The notes beneath the pieces were generated by a model, which was not told the DNA's origin, ran no database searches, and saw nothing but the letters and a program-made list of their open reading frames with translations. From Physella acuta (taxonomy: Eukaryota; Mollusca; Gastropoda; Physidae): a stretch of 64,000 bases of DNA. Location: assembly GCF_028476545.1 (NCBI RefSeq), contig NW_026732268.1, positions 459,501 through 523,500 of the forward strand, given 5' to 3'. Every line of letters starts with the position of its first letter. The first letter of the stretch is position 1. Positions 48,045 through 57,604 of this stretch are shown here, piece by piece. The translations under genes and the position numbers were made by a program.

Positions 48045-51000
48045 ATGGAGTCTTTTTTGGCTAATCCTACTGTTGAAGATGTAGAAAAGTTGAGTAGAAA
48101 AGTTTTGGTTAGTGTAGTTAAGGAATTGAAATTGGATTATTCTGTTACGCAGAAGTCAGAGGTGTTGAGAGATAAAATTGTTGTTCATTTCATTAATGAA
48201 GGAGTATTTGATGAAAGTTTGTTGGCTGGTGTGTTGCTCCGCGAGGAGAAAACTCTAGAGAAGGTAGAATTAGAAGCTAGAATTGCTTTAAAGAAGGAGA
48301 AAGTTGCTTTAGAGAAGGAAAAAGTTGCTTTAGAGAAACAGGAGTTAGAGGCTAAAATTGCTTTAGATAAGAGGAGGTTGGAATTAGAATTTGGTCAAGT
48401 TAGTGATGTCACTTCTCTGGTAGATCCAAAAAAGTTGTCGGTAGGGCAAGTGATTGCCAAATTTGGGAAATTAGTTCCTAAATTTGATGAAACAGATTTG
48501 GTTGTTTTCTTTAACTCGTTTGAGAGTTTAGCGAAGACATGTGAATGGCCCGAAACTTCCATTACTGCTTTATTGAGCTCTGTCCTTACTGGGAAAGCTG
48601 CAAAAACATACCAGGCACTCTCTCACGACGTTCAAAATAATTATAGTTTGGTCAAGACTGCCATTTTAAAGGCCTACGCACTGACGCCCGAGGCCTATCG
48701 GACAAAATTCCGAACACTCCGCAAGTTACCCACACAATCATATGTGGAATTTCTCTTTGAAAAGGAGAAAATATTCTCAAGGTGGCTACACTCTGAGGAA
48801 GTTTCTGAGTTTGAGAAACTCAGGTCACTTATCCTAAGGGAGGAATTCCTATCGTCCCTGCCTGAAGAGATACGACTACACATACTGGATAACAAGATAA
48901 CTGACATCCAGAAGGCTGCTGAGTCGGCTGACACATATATGTTGGTGCATAAGAAACCACCAGTGTCAGGAAACCGCCTCAACCCCGTGCTTCCCCTTTT
49001 TGGCAGCAATCCTCCTGTTGGCCAACATTTGAAGACATCACAGTCCAGAGAGAAACCAAGATCAACTCTCAATCGTCGAGCAGTATGCCAGTTCTGCAAA
49101 AGGCCTGGTCACCATGTCAAGGACTGTTACAAACGTCTTCAAAATAACAGAGAGGTGGTGCGTACTTCTGCGCACTATGCTCTATCCCCTCAAGCAGCCA
49201 GTTCAACTATGAACTCTAGAATTCTAAAGGACTCTAACCCTAAGTGTCCGCAAGAAGGTAGTCAAGTCTCCACACATTATGTGCAGTCACATTTTGACTG
49301 TTCTCGCCTCCATCCAGTTTCTTCCGAGTCTACCGATCTCGAGAGATCGAGAAAAGTTGACTTTTCATCTTTTATTGCTGAAGCCATCATTAGCAAACCA
49401 GGTGATCCGTTGTCTCAGAAGAATATCACCGTTCTAAGAGACACAGGAGCGTCACAATCACTCCTTTTGAAAAGTTCAATGGACATTTCACCAGAGACGA
49501 ACACCGGAAGGATTTCCATTATCCAGGGAGTGGGGACAAAATCTACTGTCGTCCCTCTACACAAGTTTGCCTTGAAACATCATCTCGTCGAAGGTGAGGT
49601 CATTTTAGGTGTGATAGATAGTATTCCAGTCCCAGGAGTACACCTACTTCTAGGGAATGACCTTGCGGGAAGCAAAGTATACCCCTGTACGGTTTCAGAC
49701 CCTTTGTCAACAGTTCCAGATAATGATTATGAACTGTATCCTGCATGTGCGGTGACAAGAAGCCAGACCAAACAATTGGCTGACACAACGTCTGAACCAC
49801 ATCTACCATCATCGTCAAGAAATTCGATTCCCAAACTGGAGTCTATGCTTCCAGAAAAAACAAGCCTGGGCTTACCCCTGAGGATATCTCAGGAAGACAT
49901 CATTAAAGCTCAACAAGTCGACGCGGAACTCAAAGCAACGGTCGAAAAATCTCTATCATCTGACGATGGAGAATATTTCTCCGAGAACGGCCTCTTCTTT
50001 CGTCGCGCTATACCAGTGAATGCCTCACCAGCCGAACCATGGTTGGGTAAAAACCAGCTGTGGGTTCCTCCACCTTATCGGCATGAAATACTTAAACTAG
50101 CACATGACCATCCAATGTCAGCACACCCAGGAGTCACTAAAACAACGGCGAAGATCAAAGAACTGTTCTTTTGGCCCAAAATGAGAAAAGATGTGTCGCG
50201 TTACTGTAGAAGTTGCACGAACTGTCAGTTGGCCGGAAAGCCAAACCAGACAATTCCTAAGGCCCCTTTGAGTCCGATTCCTGTATTAGAAGAACCTTTT
50301 TCTAAAATCGTCATGGACTGTGTAGGTCCCTTGCCTAAAACCAAGGCGGGCAACGAGTACCTACTTACCTTTATGTGTTCAAGTACCCGTTTTCCCGAGG
50401 CGATTCCCTTACGGAACATTAAGGCAAAGACTGTAGTCAGAGCCATGACCCGGTTCTTCACTACCTTTGGATTACCTAGAATCGTGCAAACAGATCAAGG
50501 CAGCAACTTCACCAGTCACCATTTTCAGGAAGCGCTAGCCAAGCTAGGCGTTACCCACATCACCAGCTCAGCCTACCACCCTCAGTCTCAAGGCGTACTT
50601 GAGAGGTTCCACCAAACCCTCAAAACCATGCTAAGGACATTCGCTAACAGTAACACCCAATGGGATGAGTCTGTTCCTTGGATTATTTTCGCCGCGAGGG
50701 ACTGTGTCCAGGACTCTTTAGGCTACTCGCCTTTTCAACTTGTGTTTGGACATTCTGTCCGTGGCCCCCTGAAGCTGATACACGAACGTTGGACAGGTAC
50801 CAGTGATCATCCAGTGGAAAACTTCGACGATTTTCACGTTCGACTGAAAGCCGTGTGCGAAATGGCTCACAAGAACTTAAGAAAGGCCCAAGTGAGAATG
50901 AAAGAACTGTATGATAAGAGTTCTTGTAAACGAACATTCAATCCAGGCGACAAAGTTCTTGTGCTAGTACCTAATCTGAACAATGCGTTATCCTTGAGAT

Positions 51001-52637
51001 ATTGTGGACCCTTTACTGTGCATTCAAAATTAAGTGATTTGAACTATGTTGTCAATACGCCCGACAGAAGAAAGAAACAGACAGTGTATCATGTCAACTC
51101 ACTGAAAAAGTATTATGATAATTGTAACAATTTTCAATCCACAGCTAAAATTAATTTACCTGTATGTTCTAATGTTTCTGATGATGTGATACACGATAAA
51201 TTGAAACCCCCAAAATTGGTAAATTCTTCCTTTTTAGATAATTTGAATGTCCACCTTATGCATTTGTCCACAGAGGAAAGCCATAGGTTGTCTCAGTTGT
51301 TTGAGACGTTTCCCTCTATTTTTGGGGATGTCCCCAAAGAAGCGAAAGTTCCACCTCATGATGTAGTCGTAGGTGACGCAAAACCCATTAAACAACACCC
51401 CTATAGAGTTAACCCGGAAAAAGCTGCTTTGATAAAAGATGAAATTGATTATATGCTCAAGAATGATATCATTGAGCCCAGTTTCAGCAACTGGAGTTCC
51501 CCATGTCTCCTAGTACCGAAAGACGGTGGATCTTTCAGGTTTGTGACCGACTTTAGGAAGGTGAATGCGCTCACCAAAGCTGATTCCTATCCCTTACCTC
51601 GGATAGAAGACGTTATTGATAAAGTTGGTCAAGCTAAGATAATTTCCAAAATTGATTTACTTTCAGGATACTGGCAAATCCCCTTATCTGACCGTGCAAA
51701 AGACATATCTGCTTTTGTAACCCCTAATGGTTTTTATAGATACAAACGTATGCCCTTTGGTATGCGAAATGCTGGTCAAACTTTCCAGAGAGTCATTAAC
51801 TCTGTCATTGCTGACATAGACCAATGTGAGGCCTACATAGATGATATAGTTGTATTTTCTAATACTTTTGAAGAACATATTGTTCAATTGACTAACCTTT
51901 TTAGAAAACTGTCTGAAGTTAATTTTACTGTAAACTTACATAAAAGTGATTTCTGTAAAGCTTCAATTACCTATTTGGGTTATCAAGTGGGAACGAACCA
52001 AGTTCGGCCCATTGAAGCTAAAGTAGATGCTATTGTAAGGTTACCACCTCCCAAAAATTGTAAAGAGATCAAAAAGTTCCTTGGGATGGCTGGTTACTAT
52101 AGGCGGTTCTGTCAAAACTTTTCAGCTATTGCTGAACCTCTTACTGCATTATTGAAAAAGGGTGTTGAGTTTGAATGGTCAAATAAATGTCAAGAAGCCC
52201 TTTTAACCATTAAGTCATTTTTATCAAATGCTCCTGTTATGGCCGCACCAAATTTTAGCAAACCCTTTAAACTTGCCATTGATGCTAGCAACTTAGCCAT
52301 TGGCTCAGTCCTATTTCAAGAAGACAACATGGGAATTGACCATCCCATTGCCTTTTTTTCCAGGAAGTTAAATGAAAACCAAAAGAATTATTCTACTATT
52401 GAAAAAGAAGCTTTAGCTTTGGTTTTGTCATTACAACATTTTGAAGTCTATGTCTCTTCTTCAACCAATCCAGTCAGAGTGTTTTCTGACCATGATCCCC
52501 TGAAATTTACCTCTAAGTTAGGACAGACAAATCAAAGAATATTGAGATGGTGCTTATATTTCCAAAATTTTAATCTGGAAATTTCACACATTAAGGGTAG
52601 TGATAATGTTGTGGCTGATTGTTTGTCAAGGATGTAA
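48045..52637 (+). CDS. Gag-pol polyprotein of the LTR retrotransposon
   Basis: A single 1,530-residue frame. Residues 1 to about 340 are Gag-like with a charged coiled-coil segment near 65-110. A CCHC zinc knuckle (CQFCKRPGHHVKDC) is at 348-361 and the protease motif DTGAS at 466-470. The integrase has a zinc-binding HHCC region (about 687-727), catalytic D758, D817 and E853 with 35 residues between the last two, and a GPF-type C-terminal motif near 985. Reverse transcriptase follows, with YIDD at 1264-1267, then RNase H starting with IDAS (D1413). Gag and Pol share one frame. The element looks whole. Confidence 0.93.
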   Translation: MESFLANPTVEDVEKLSRKVLVSVVKELKLDYSVTQKSEVLRDKIVVHFINEGVFDESLLAGVLLREEKTLEKVELEARIALKKEKVALEKEKVALEKQELEAKIALDKRRLELEFGQVSDVTSLVDPKKLSVGQVIAKFGKLVPKFDETDLVVFFNSFESLAKTCEWPETSITALLSSVLTGKAAKTYQALSHDVQNNYSLVKTAILKAYALTPEAYRTKFRTLRKLPTQSYVEFLFEKEKIFSRWLHSEEVSEFEKLRSLILREEFLSSLPEEIRLHILDNKITDIQKAAESADTYMLVHKKPPVSGNRLNPVLPLFGSNPPVGQHLKTSQSREKPRSTLNRRAVCQFCKRPGHHVKDCYKRLQNNREVVRTSAHYALSPQAASSTMNSRILKDSNPKCPQEGSQVSTHYVQSHFDCSRLHPVSSESTDLERSRKVDFSSFIAEAIISKPGDPLSQKNITVLRDTGASQSLLLKSSMDISPETNTGRISIIQGVGTKSTVVPLHKFALKHHLVEGEVILGVIDSIPVPGVHLLLGNDLAGSKVYPCTVSDPLSTVPDNDYELYPACAVTRSQTKQLADTTSEPHLPSSSRNSIPKLESMLPEKTSLGLPLRISQEDIIKAQQVDAELKATVEKSLSSDDGEYFSENGLFFRRAIPVNASPAEPWLGKNQLWVPPPYRHEILKLAHDHPMSAHPGVTKTTAKIKELFFWPKMRKDVSRYCRSCTNCQLAGKPNQTIPKAPLSPIPVLEEPFSKIVMDCVGPLPKTKAGNEYLLTFMCSSTRFPEAIPLRNIKAKTVVRAMTRFFTTFGLPRIVQTDQGSNFTSHHFQEALAKLGVTHITSSAYHPQSQGVLERFHQTLKTMLRTFANSNTQWDESVPWIIFAARDCVQDSLGYSPFQLVFGHSVRGPLKLIHERWTGTSDHPVENFDDFHVRLKAVCEMAHKNLRKAQVRMKELYDKSSCKRTFNPGDKVLVLVPNLNNALSLRYCGPFTVHSKLSDLNYVVNTPDRRKKQTVYHVNSLKKYYDNCNNFQSTAKINLPVCSNVSDDVIHDKLKPPKLVNSSFLDNLNVHLMHLSTEESHRLSQLFETFPSIFGDVPKEAKVPPHDVVVGDAKPIKQHPYRVNPEKAALIKDEIDYMLKNDIIEPSFSNWSSPCLLVPKDGGSFRFVTDFRKVNALTKADSYPLPRIEDVIDKVGQAKIISKIDLLSGYWQIPLSDRAKDISAFVTPNGFYRYKRMPFGMRNAGQTFQRVINSVIADIDQCEAYIDDIVVFSNTFEEHIVQLTNLFRKLSEVNFTVNLHKSDFCKASITYLGYQVGTNQVRPIEAKVDAIVRLPPPKNCKEIKKFLGMAGYYRRFCQNFSAIAEPLTALLKKGVEFEWSNKCQEALLTIKSFLSNAPVMAAPNFSKPFKLAIDASNLAIGSVLFQEDNMGIDHPIAFFSRKLNENQKNYSTIEKEALALVLSLQHFEVYVSSSTNPVRVFSDHDPLKFTSKLGQTNQRILRWCLYFQNFNLEISHIKGSDNVVADCLSRM

Positions 52638-53160
52638 AATCTTGTTACACACATTGATCATGTGACATGCTTTGTGGTTCATTAGGACCATAGACAGGTT
52701 TTGTTTGAGTGTCACTCATATGAAAATGAGTGGTGTGAGTTTTGAATTTTTTTCAAAATTCCAATCCTGTTGAATATTTTGTTTATTTTCAGGTGAACCT
52801 TAATTAAAGGTGGTTTTTGATTATATGTAATCTTTTATAATAAAATGTCTCATATGACTCAATTGATATTGTAGCTAGTCATTGAAATAAAGGTCTTACC
52901 CTGGCGGGTTTACCACTTTTAATATTCTCATGGAAATATTGTAATACCCTTTCCTGAGGGATTTTGATGTATAATTACTTTTTGAAGGGTTACTCCCCTT
53001 TCACCAATTGTAAAAGTTGGAGTTACTTCCCTTTTATGTTCAGGGATATTTTCATCTGGTATTATGATTTTGATTGCTTACATTTGTAAAACATTTTTTG
53101 TTATTTCATTGCCAGATTGGTTCCTTATGTATGTTCTTGTGGAACCTATCTGTCACTTCC

Positions 53161-53174
53161 AAAAAGGGAGGGGA
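53161..53174 (+). promoter_or_regulatory. Polypurine tract of the LTR element
   Basis: AAAAAGGGAGGGGA lies immediately before the 3' LTR, as expected for plus-strand priming. Confidence 0.88.
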
Positions 53175-53957
53175 TGTGACCTACTTAGGTCGAGTCATTT
53201 TTATTTTGACATTGTATAATTCCTTATATGGAATGATGGTGTAACACCTGGGGTTTTTCCACTGACTTATTAAGGTGTTTGAGACATAGAAATTTTCCAT
53301 TAAAATCTGATTGAATGATTCTGATCAGATGATTATCCCAACCAATGGCGACATGAGTTGAGGATAACCTCCCCTGTCACAGAAGTCTTTAATTGCACTG
53401 CACACTCGCAACACGAGGCAGTTTTTCTTGACCTGGCAGTCTACGAGGCCGTTTTACCTTGGTCAGGTTGCCGTCCATATTGTCCGGCTATAGACTCTGA
53501 CCATTTGAACGTGAGAGTACTTAAGACCTGTGTGTGCCTTGCTTTTTTAAGTTGATTTGGTCTTCTAGTTTAATATTACTTGTCGCTAAGTAATTCTAGA
53601 AACTACAGCAGTGTTGTGTGGCCTGTAGCTGTTCTTTAGACAGTGTAGAAATCTGTGATAGTGATTTTTCCTACATTTTGTAAGTTGGGTTTTTGATATT
53701 TTATACATTAAATATTTTAACTAGTTTAACCTTGTGTTCGGCCACATCTGTGTTCGCTGATTAAAAGGTCGTATGTAGATTGGATGAGTGTTAATTACAA
53801 TAGTATCACTAGCTTCCCTAGACATTAAATTCGAGCCCTAGTGGTCGTTGTGTTAAGTGTTCATCCACTTAGGCCGTAAGGCATTTGCATATGACCCCGA
53901 AAAAAGAATCCGGGGACGTTCTCCTTCTATTTGGCTGATAGATAGGTTAACGTTACA
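53175..53957 (+). repeat. 3' LTR
   Basis: This 783-bp repeat is followed by GTTG, the target duplication, and after 44 bp by the acceptor of the next PKD1 exon. The 537 bp between the polyprotein stop and this LTR holds no gene. Confidence 0.95.
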
Positions 53958-54005
53958 GTTGTATATAGGATCAAAACTAACATTGCTAAATATTTTTTGC
54001 TTCAG

Positions 54006-54244
54006 GTTTTAGTCAGGTGTTTTGATTGGCTGGACGCAGATGATCCCAACAGCTCATTGGTCTACACCATCTATGTGGACGTGGGCCACCATGATGCCAG
54101 CCACCAGCAGACAGACAGCTACTTGCTGTACTCTGGCACTAGCCCCTCGCAGGCTGTCTACCTTGGTGCCACTTCAGGAACCTCTGCCACTCTCAGGGTC
54201 ATGGTCTCTGACCTCTTTGGTGCCATGGCTGCAGGTGGAGCCAG
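54006..54244 (+). CDS. PKD1: PKD1 exon: REJ module
   Basis: This 239-bp exon lies between TTTTTGCTTCAG and GCCAG|GTTTGT. It reads VLVRCFDWLDADDPNSSLVY, then TIYVDVGHHDASHQQTDSYL and VMVSDLFGAMAAGG. The C-x-x-W-x-D-A-D-x-P motif is a REJ hallmark. It starts in phase 0 and leaves with AG, completed by T of the next exon to Ser. It sits 48 bp beyond the 3' LTR, so the retrotransposon landed close upstream of this acceptor without disturbing it. Confidence 0.93.
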
Positions 54245-55282
54245 GTTTGTAGTTTGGTGACCTTTATGGGAGATATGTTTGTATTTGGTGACCTTTAGGG
54301 GAACCAGGTTTGTAGTTTGGTGACCTTTATGGGAGCCAGGTTTGTAGTTTGGTGACCTTAATGGGAGATATGTTTGTATTTGGTGACCTTTAGGGGAACC
54401 AGGTTTGTAGTTTGGTGACCTTTATGGGAGCCAGGTTTGTAGTTTGGTGACCTTTATGGGAGATATGTTTGTATTTGGTGACCTTTAGGGGAACCAGGTT
54501 TGTAGTTTGGTGACCTTTATGGGAACCAGGTTTGTAGTTTGGTGACCTTTAGGGGAACTAGGTTTGTAGTTTGGTGACCTTTAGGGGAACCAGGTTTGTA
54601 GTTTGGTGACCTTTAGGGGAACCAGGTTTGTAGTTTGGTGACCTTTATGGGAACCAGGTTTGTAGTTTGGTGACCTTTAGGGGAGCCAGGTTTGTAGTTT
54701 GGTGACCTTTAGGGGAGCCAGGTTTGTAGTTTGGTGACCTTTAGGGTACCAGGTTTGTAGTTTGGTGACCTTTAGGGGAACCAGGTTTGTAGTTTGGTGA
54801 CCTTTAGGGGAACTAGGTTTGTAGTTTGGTGACCTTTAGGGGAACCAGGTTTGTAGTTTGGTGACCTTTAGGGGAACCAGGTTTGTAGTTTGGTGACCTT
54901 TATGGGAACCAGGTTTGTAGTTTGGTGACCTTTAGGGGAGCCAGGTTTGTAGTTTGGTGACCTTTAGGGGAGCCAGGTTTGTAGTTTGGTGACCTTTAGG
55001 GTACCAGGTTTGTAGTTTGGTGACCTTTAGGGGAACCAGGTTTGTAGTTTGGTGACCTTTATGGGAACCAGGTTTGTAGTTTGGTGACCTTTAGGGGAAC
55101 CAGGTTTGTAGTTTGGTGAGCTTTAGGGGAACCAGGTTTGTAGTTTGGTGACCTTTAGGGGAACCAGGTTTGTAGTTTGGTGACCTTTAGGGGAGCCAGG
55201 TTTGTAATTTGGTGACCTTTAGGGGAGCCAGGTTTGTAGTTTGGTGACCTTTAGGGTACCAGGTTTGTAGTTTGGTGACCTT
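54234..55282. repeat. 32-bp minisatellite copying exon end and donor
   Basis: About 33 units of GAACCAGGTTTGTAGTTTGG plus TGACCTTTAGGG. The first is the true boundary GAGCCAG|GTTTGT of the REJ exon. Variants GGAGATATG and GGGTACCAG recur in blocks. Confidence 0.96.
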
Positions 55283-55292
55283 TATTTCCCAG

Positions 55293-55605
55293 TCTGATTA
55301 CCTTCAAGCCAGCAGCTTTACCAAGCAACAAGTCTGTGAGTGAGTACTTGTTTGAGCAGACTGACCAGGAGCTCTCTGCACTGGTCAAGCAAGGCCTGCC
55401 CATCTCACTGCTGCAGTACGCAATGGCCCTGGGCCAGCAGCTCAACAGCCAGTCCCAACTTGAGCAGGACGCTGGCAGGGGGAGGCAGGCGGAGCAGAGC
55501 CGCGCTGCTATACGTGATGCCCTCACAATATGTTTGGCCACATCAGTTCCCATCACAACAATGAAGGATGTTCAGCAGATGGCATTTGCCTTGAGGCTTT
55601 TAACA
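55293..55605 (+). CDS. PKD1: PKD1 exon: C-terminal REJ region
   Basis: This 313-bp exon lies between TATTTCCCAG and the donor GTTAGT (55606). It reads SLITFKPAALPSNKSVSEYL, then LPISLLQYAMALGQQLNSQS and DALTICLATSVPITTMKDVQ. It is helical and matches the region of polycystin-1 after the REJ core, where a similar string ends in DIQQIAxAL. Phase: first base completes Ser, exit phase 0. Confidence 0.9.
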
Positions 55606-55748
55606 GTTAGTATCTATATATAGAATACCTGCTTGCATCATCTGATTTGCTCTTTAATCATCTTTTTAAATGAACTTTAAAGGTCCATAATCCAACTAAC
55701 TTAGCACTTAAAAGCTAGGAACATTCTGTTCTCATCACTTATTGTTTA

Positions 55749-56577
55749 GGCTGTACTAGCTGCCAACAGCCAAAAGCTCACTTGTATTTTGTTGGCTGTA
55801 CTAGCTGCCAAAAGCTCACTTGTATTTTGTTGGCTGTACTAGCTGTCCACAGCCAAAAGCTCACTTGTATTTTGTTGTTGGCTGTACTAGCTGCCAACAA
55901 CCAAAAGCTCACTTGTATTTTGTTGGCTGTACTAGCTGCCAAAAGCTCACTTGTATTTTGTTGGCTGTACTAGCTGCCAACAACCATTAGCTCACTTGTA
56001 TTTTGTTGGCTGTACTAGCTGCCAAAAGCTCACTTGTATTTTGTTGGCTGTACTAGCTGCCAAAAGCTCACTTGTATTTTGTTGGCTGTACTAGCTGCCA
56101 AAAGCTCACTTGTATTTTGTTGGCTGTACTAGCTGCCAAAAGCTCACTTGTATTTTGTTGGCTGTACTAGCTGCCAAGAGCTCACTTGTATTTTGTTGTT
56201 GGCTGTACTAGCTGCCAAAAGCTCACTTGTATTTTGTTGGCTGTACTAGCTGCCAAAAGCTCACTTGTATTTTGTTGTTGGCTGTACTAGCTGCCAACAA
56301 ACAAAAGCTCACTTGTATTTTGTTGGCTGTACTAGCTGCCAAGAGCTCACTTGTATTTTGTTGTTGGCTGTACTAGCTGCCAAAAGCTCACTTGTATTTT
56401 GTTGGCTGTACTAGCTGCCAAAAGCTCACTTGTATTTTGTTGTTGGCTGTACTAGCTGCCAACAACCAAAAGCTCACTTGTATTTTGTTGGCTGTACTAG
56501 CTGCCAACAACCAAAAGCTCACTTGTATTTTGTTGGCTGTACTAGCTGCCAACAACCAAAAGCTCACTTGTATTTTG
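55749..56577. repeat. 38-bp minisatellite before acceptor
   Basis: About 21 units containing GCTCACTTGTATTTTGTTGG and CTGTACTAGCTGCCAAAA, some longer with CAACAACC. The last unit's TTGTATTTTG runs into ATTTTTTAG, the acceptor at 56586, so the array supplies the upstream splice context. Confidence 0.94.
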
Positions 56578-56586
56578 ATTTTTTAG

Positions 56587-57018
56587 AACTACCCTGTGGA
56601 GTACCTGACAGAGGACAGTCAGCTGATGATGGTCGCTGCCCTCAGGAGCATGAGGGCCATCTTGCAGCAGTCAGTGCTGTCTGGCCTGGAGCCATCAGAT
56701 GTGCCAACAGAGGACCTGCTCAGTGTGCTGGCCAATCTGATTCACGCCGCCAACACCCGCATCTATTCCAGCACTCAGCTCTGGGAGTCAGGAAAGACAA
56801 TCAGCATTGAGGACTTCAGCAGCAAGTTTAGAGAGCTGAGACCAGAAGTTTCTTCCATTGTCAGCCAGATGGAGTTTGTCAGCATCCAGCTAGGGGAGGC
56901 CCACAGGAGAGCCATCAGCTCGTTTGCTGTGCCCATGCTGGAGGAGGTGCTGGTGGCCACACTCCAAACTCTGCTGACACAGCCTGGACATCTGGACTTC
57001 CACTTGGATGGGATCCAG
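56587..57018 (+). CDS. PKD1: PKD1 exon: helical part of REJ/GAIN region
   Basis: This 432-bp, phase-0 exon (144 codons) lies between GATTTTTTAG and GATCCAG|GTAACC. It reads NYPVEYLTEDSQLMMVAALR, then SMRAILQQSVLSGLEPSDVP, ending HLDFHLDGIQ. The amphipathic helices match the helical subdomain that precedes the GAIN/GPS region in polycystin-1. The last unit of the 38-bp array leads straight into its acceptor. Confidence 0.9.
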
Positions 57019-57124
57019 GTAACCATGGTAACACCTGACAACACTCATTGTACAGCAACACTCCTGCAGTCAATCAAAACAGAGACTTTGATGGAAAGCT
57101 ATTATAAAATGGTTTTCAAATTGG

Positions 57125-57600
57125 AAAATAGTGTAAAAATAGTGTAAAAATAGTGTAAAAATAGTGTAAAAATAGTGTAAAAAAATGTTTTGTTCCAGTG
57201 AGAATGGACAGAGTGTTGTCACCCACAACTTGGCTTTATAAAACAGTTCAATAGTTTGATTCTTAACTTATTCAAATTTCAATTCTACAATTTTTAGCAC
57301 AAAAAGGAATTTGGAATGACAAATTTCTCCTTAAATTGAACAGCTTTTTTTCCTAATGTTGGTACCATTTCTCTTCCTAATGTTGGTACAATTTGTCTTC
57401 CTAATGCCTATTTCAACATTTGAATGGGGTGTGTCTATTTCAACATTTGAATGTGGCATGTCTATTTCAACATTTGAATGTGGCATGTCTATTTCAACAT
57501 TTGAATGTGGCATGTCTATTTCAACATTTGAATGTGTTGTGTCTATTTCAACATTTGAATGTGGCATCTCTATTTCAACATTTGAACTTGTTTATTTTAT
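57125..57600. repeat. Intron with short tandem repeats (11-bp and 27-bp units)
   Basis: GTGTAAAAATA is repeated at 57130-57185. Two copies of CCTAATGTTGGTACCATTTC lie near 57352-57390. Seven units of TATTTCAACATTTGAATGTG plus GCATGTC run from 57408 to 57590, just before the next acceptor. The 57190-57350 stretch is unique. Confidence 0.9.
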
Positions 57601-57604
57601 TTAG

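Larger units (their letters stand above)
47012..53957 (+). mobile_element. Ty3/gypsy LTR retrotransposon, Gmr1-like gene order, looks whole
   Basis: A 6.9-kb element with two 783-bp LTRs (47012-47794 and 53175-53957), TG...CA termini and a 4-bp target duplication GTTG (47008-47011 and 53958-53961). After the 5' LTR comes a primer binding site, and before the 3' LTR a purine tract. One long gag-pol frame lies between. Pol order is protease, integrase, reverse transcriptase, RNase H. This is unlike most Ty3/gypsy elements and like the Gmr1 group. No envelope gene is seen. The LTRs look identical by eye, so the insertion is young. It lies in sense orientation in a PKD1 intron and appears unbroken. 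Confidence 0.95.
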
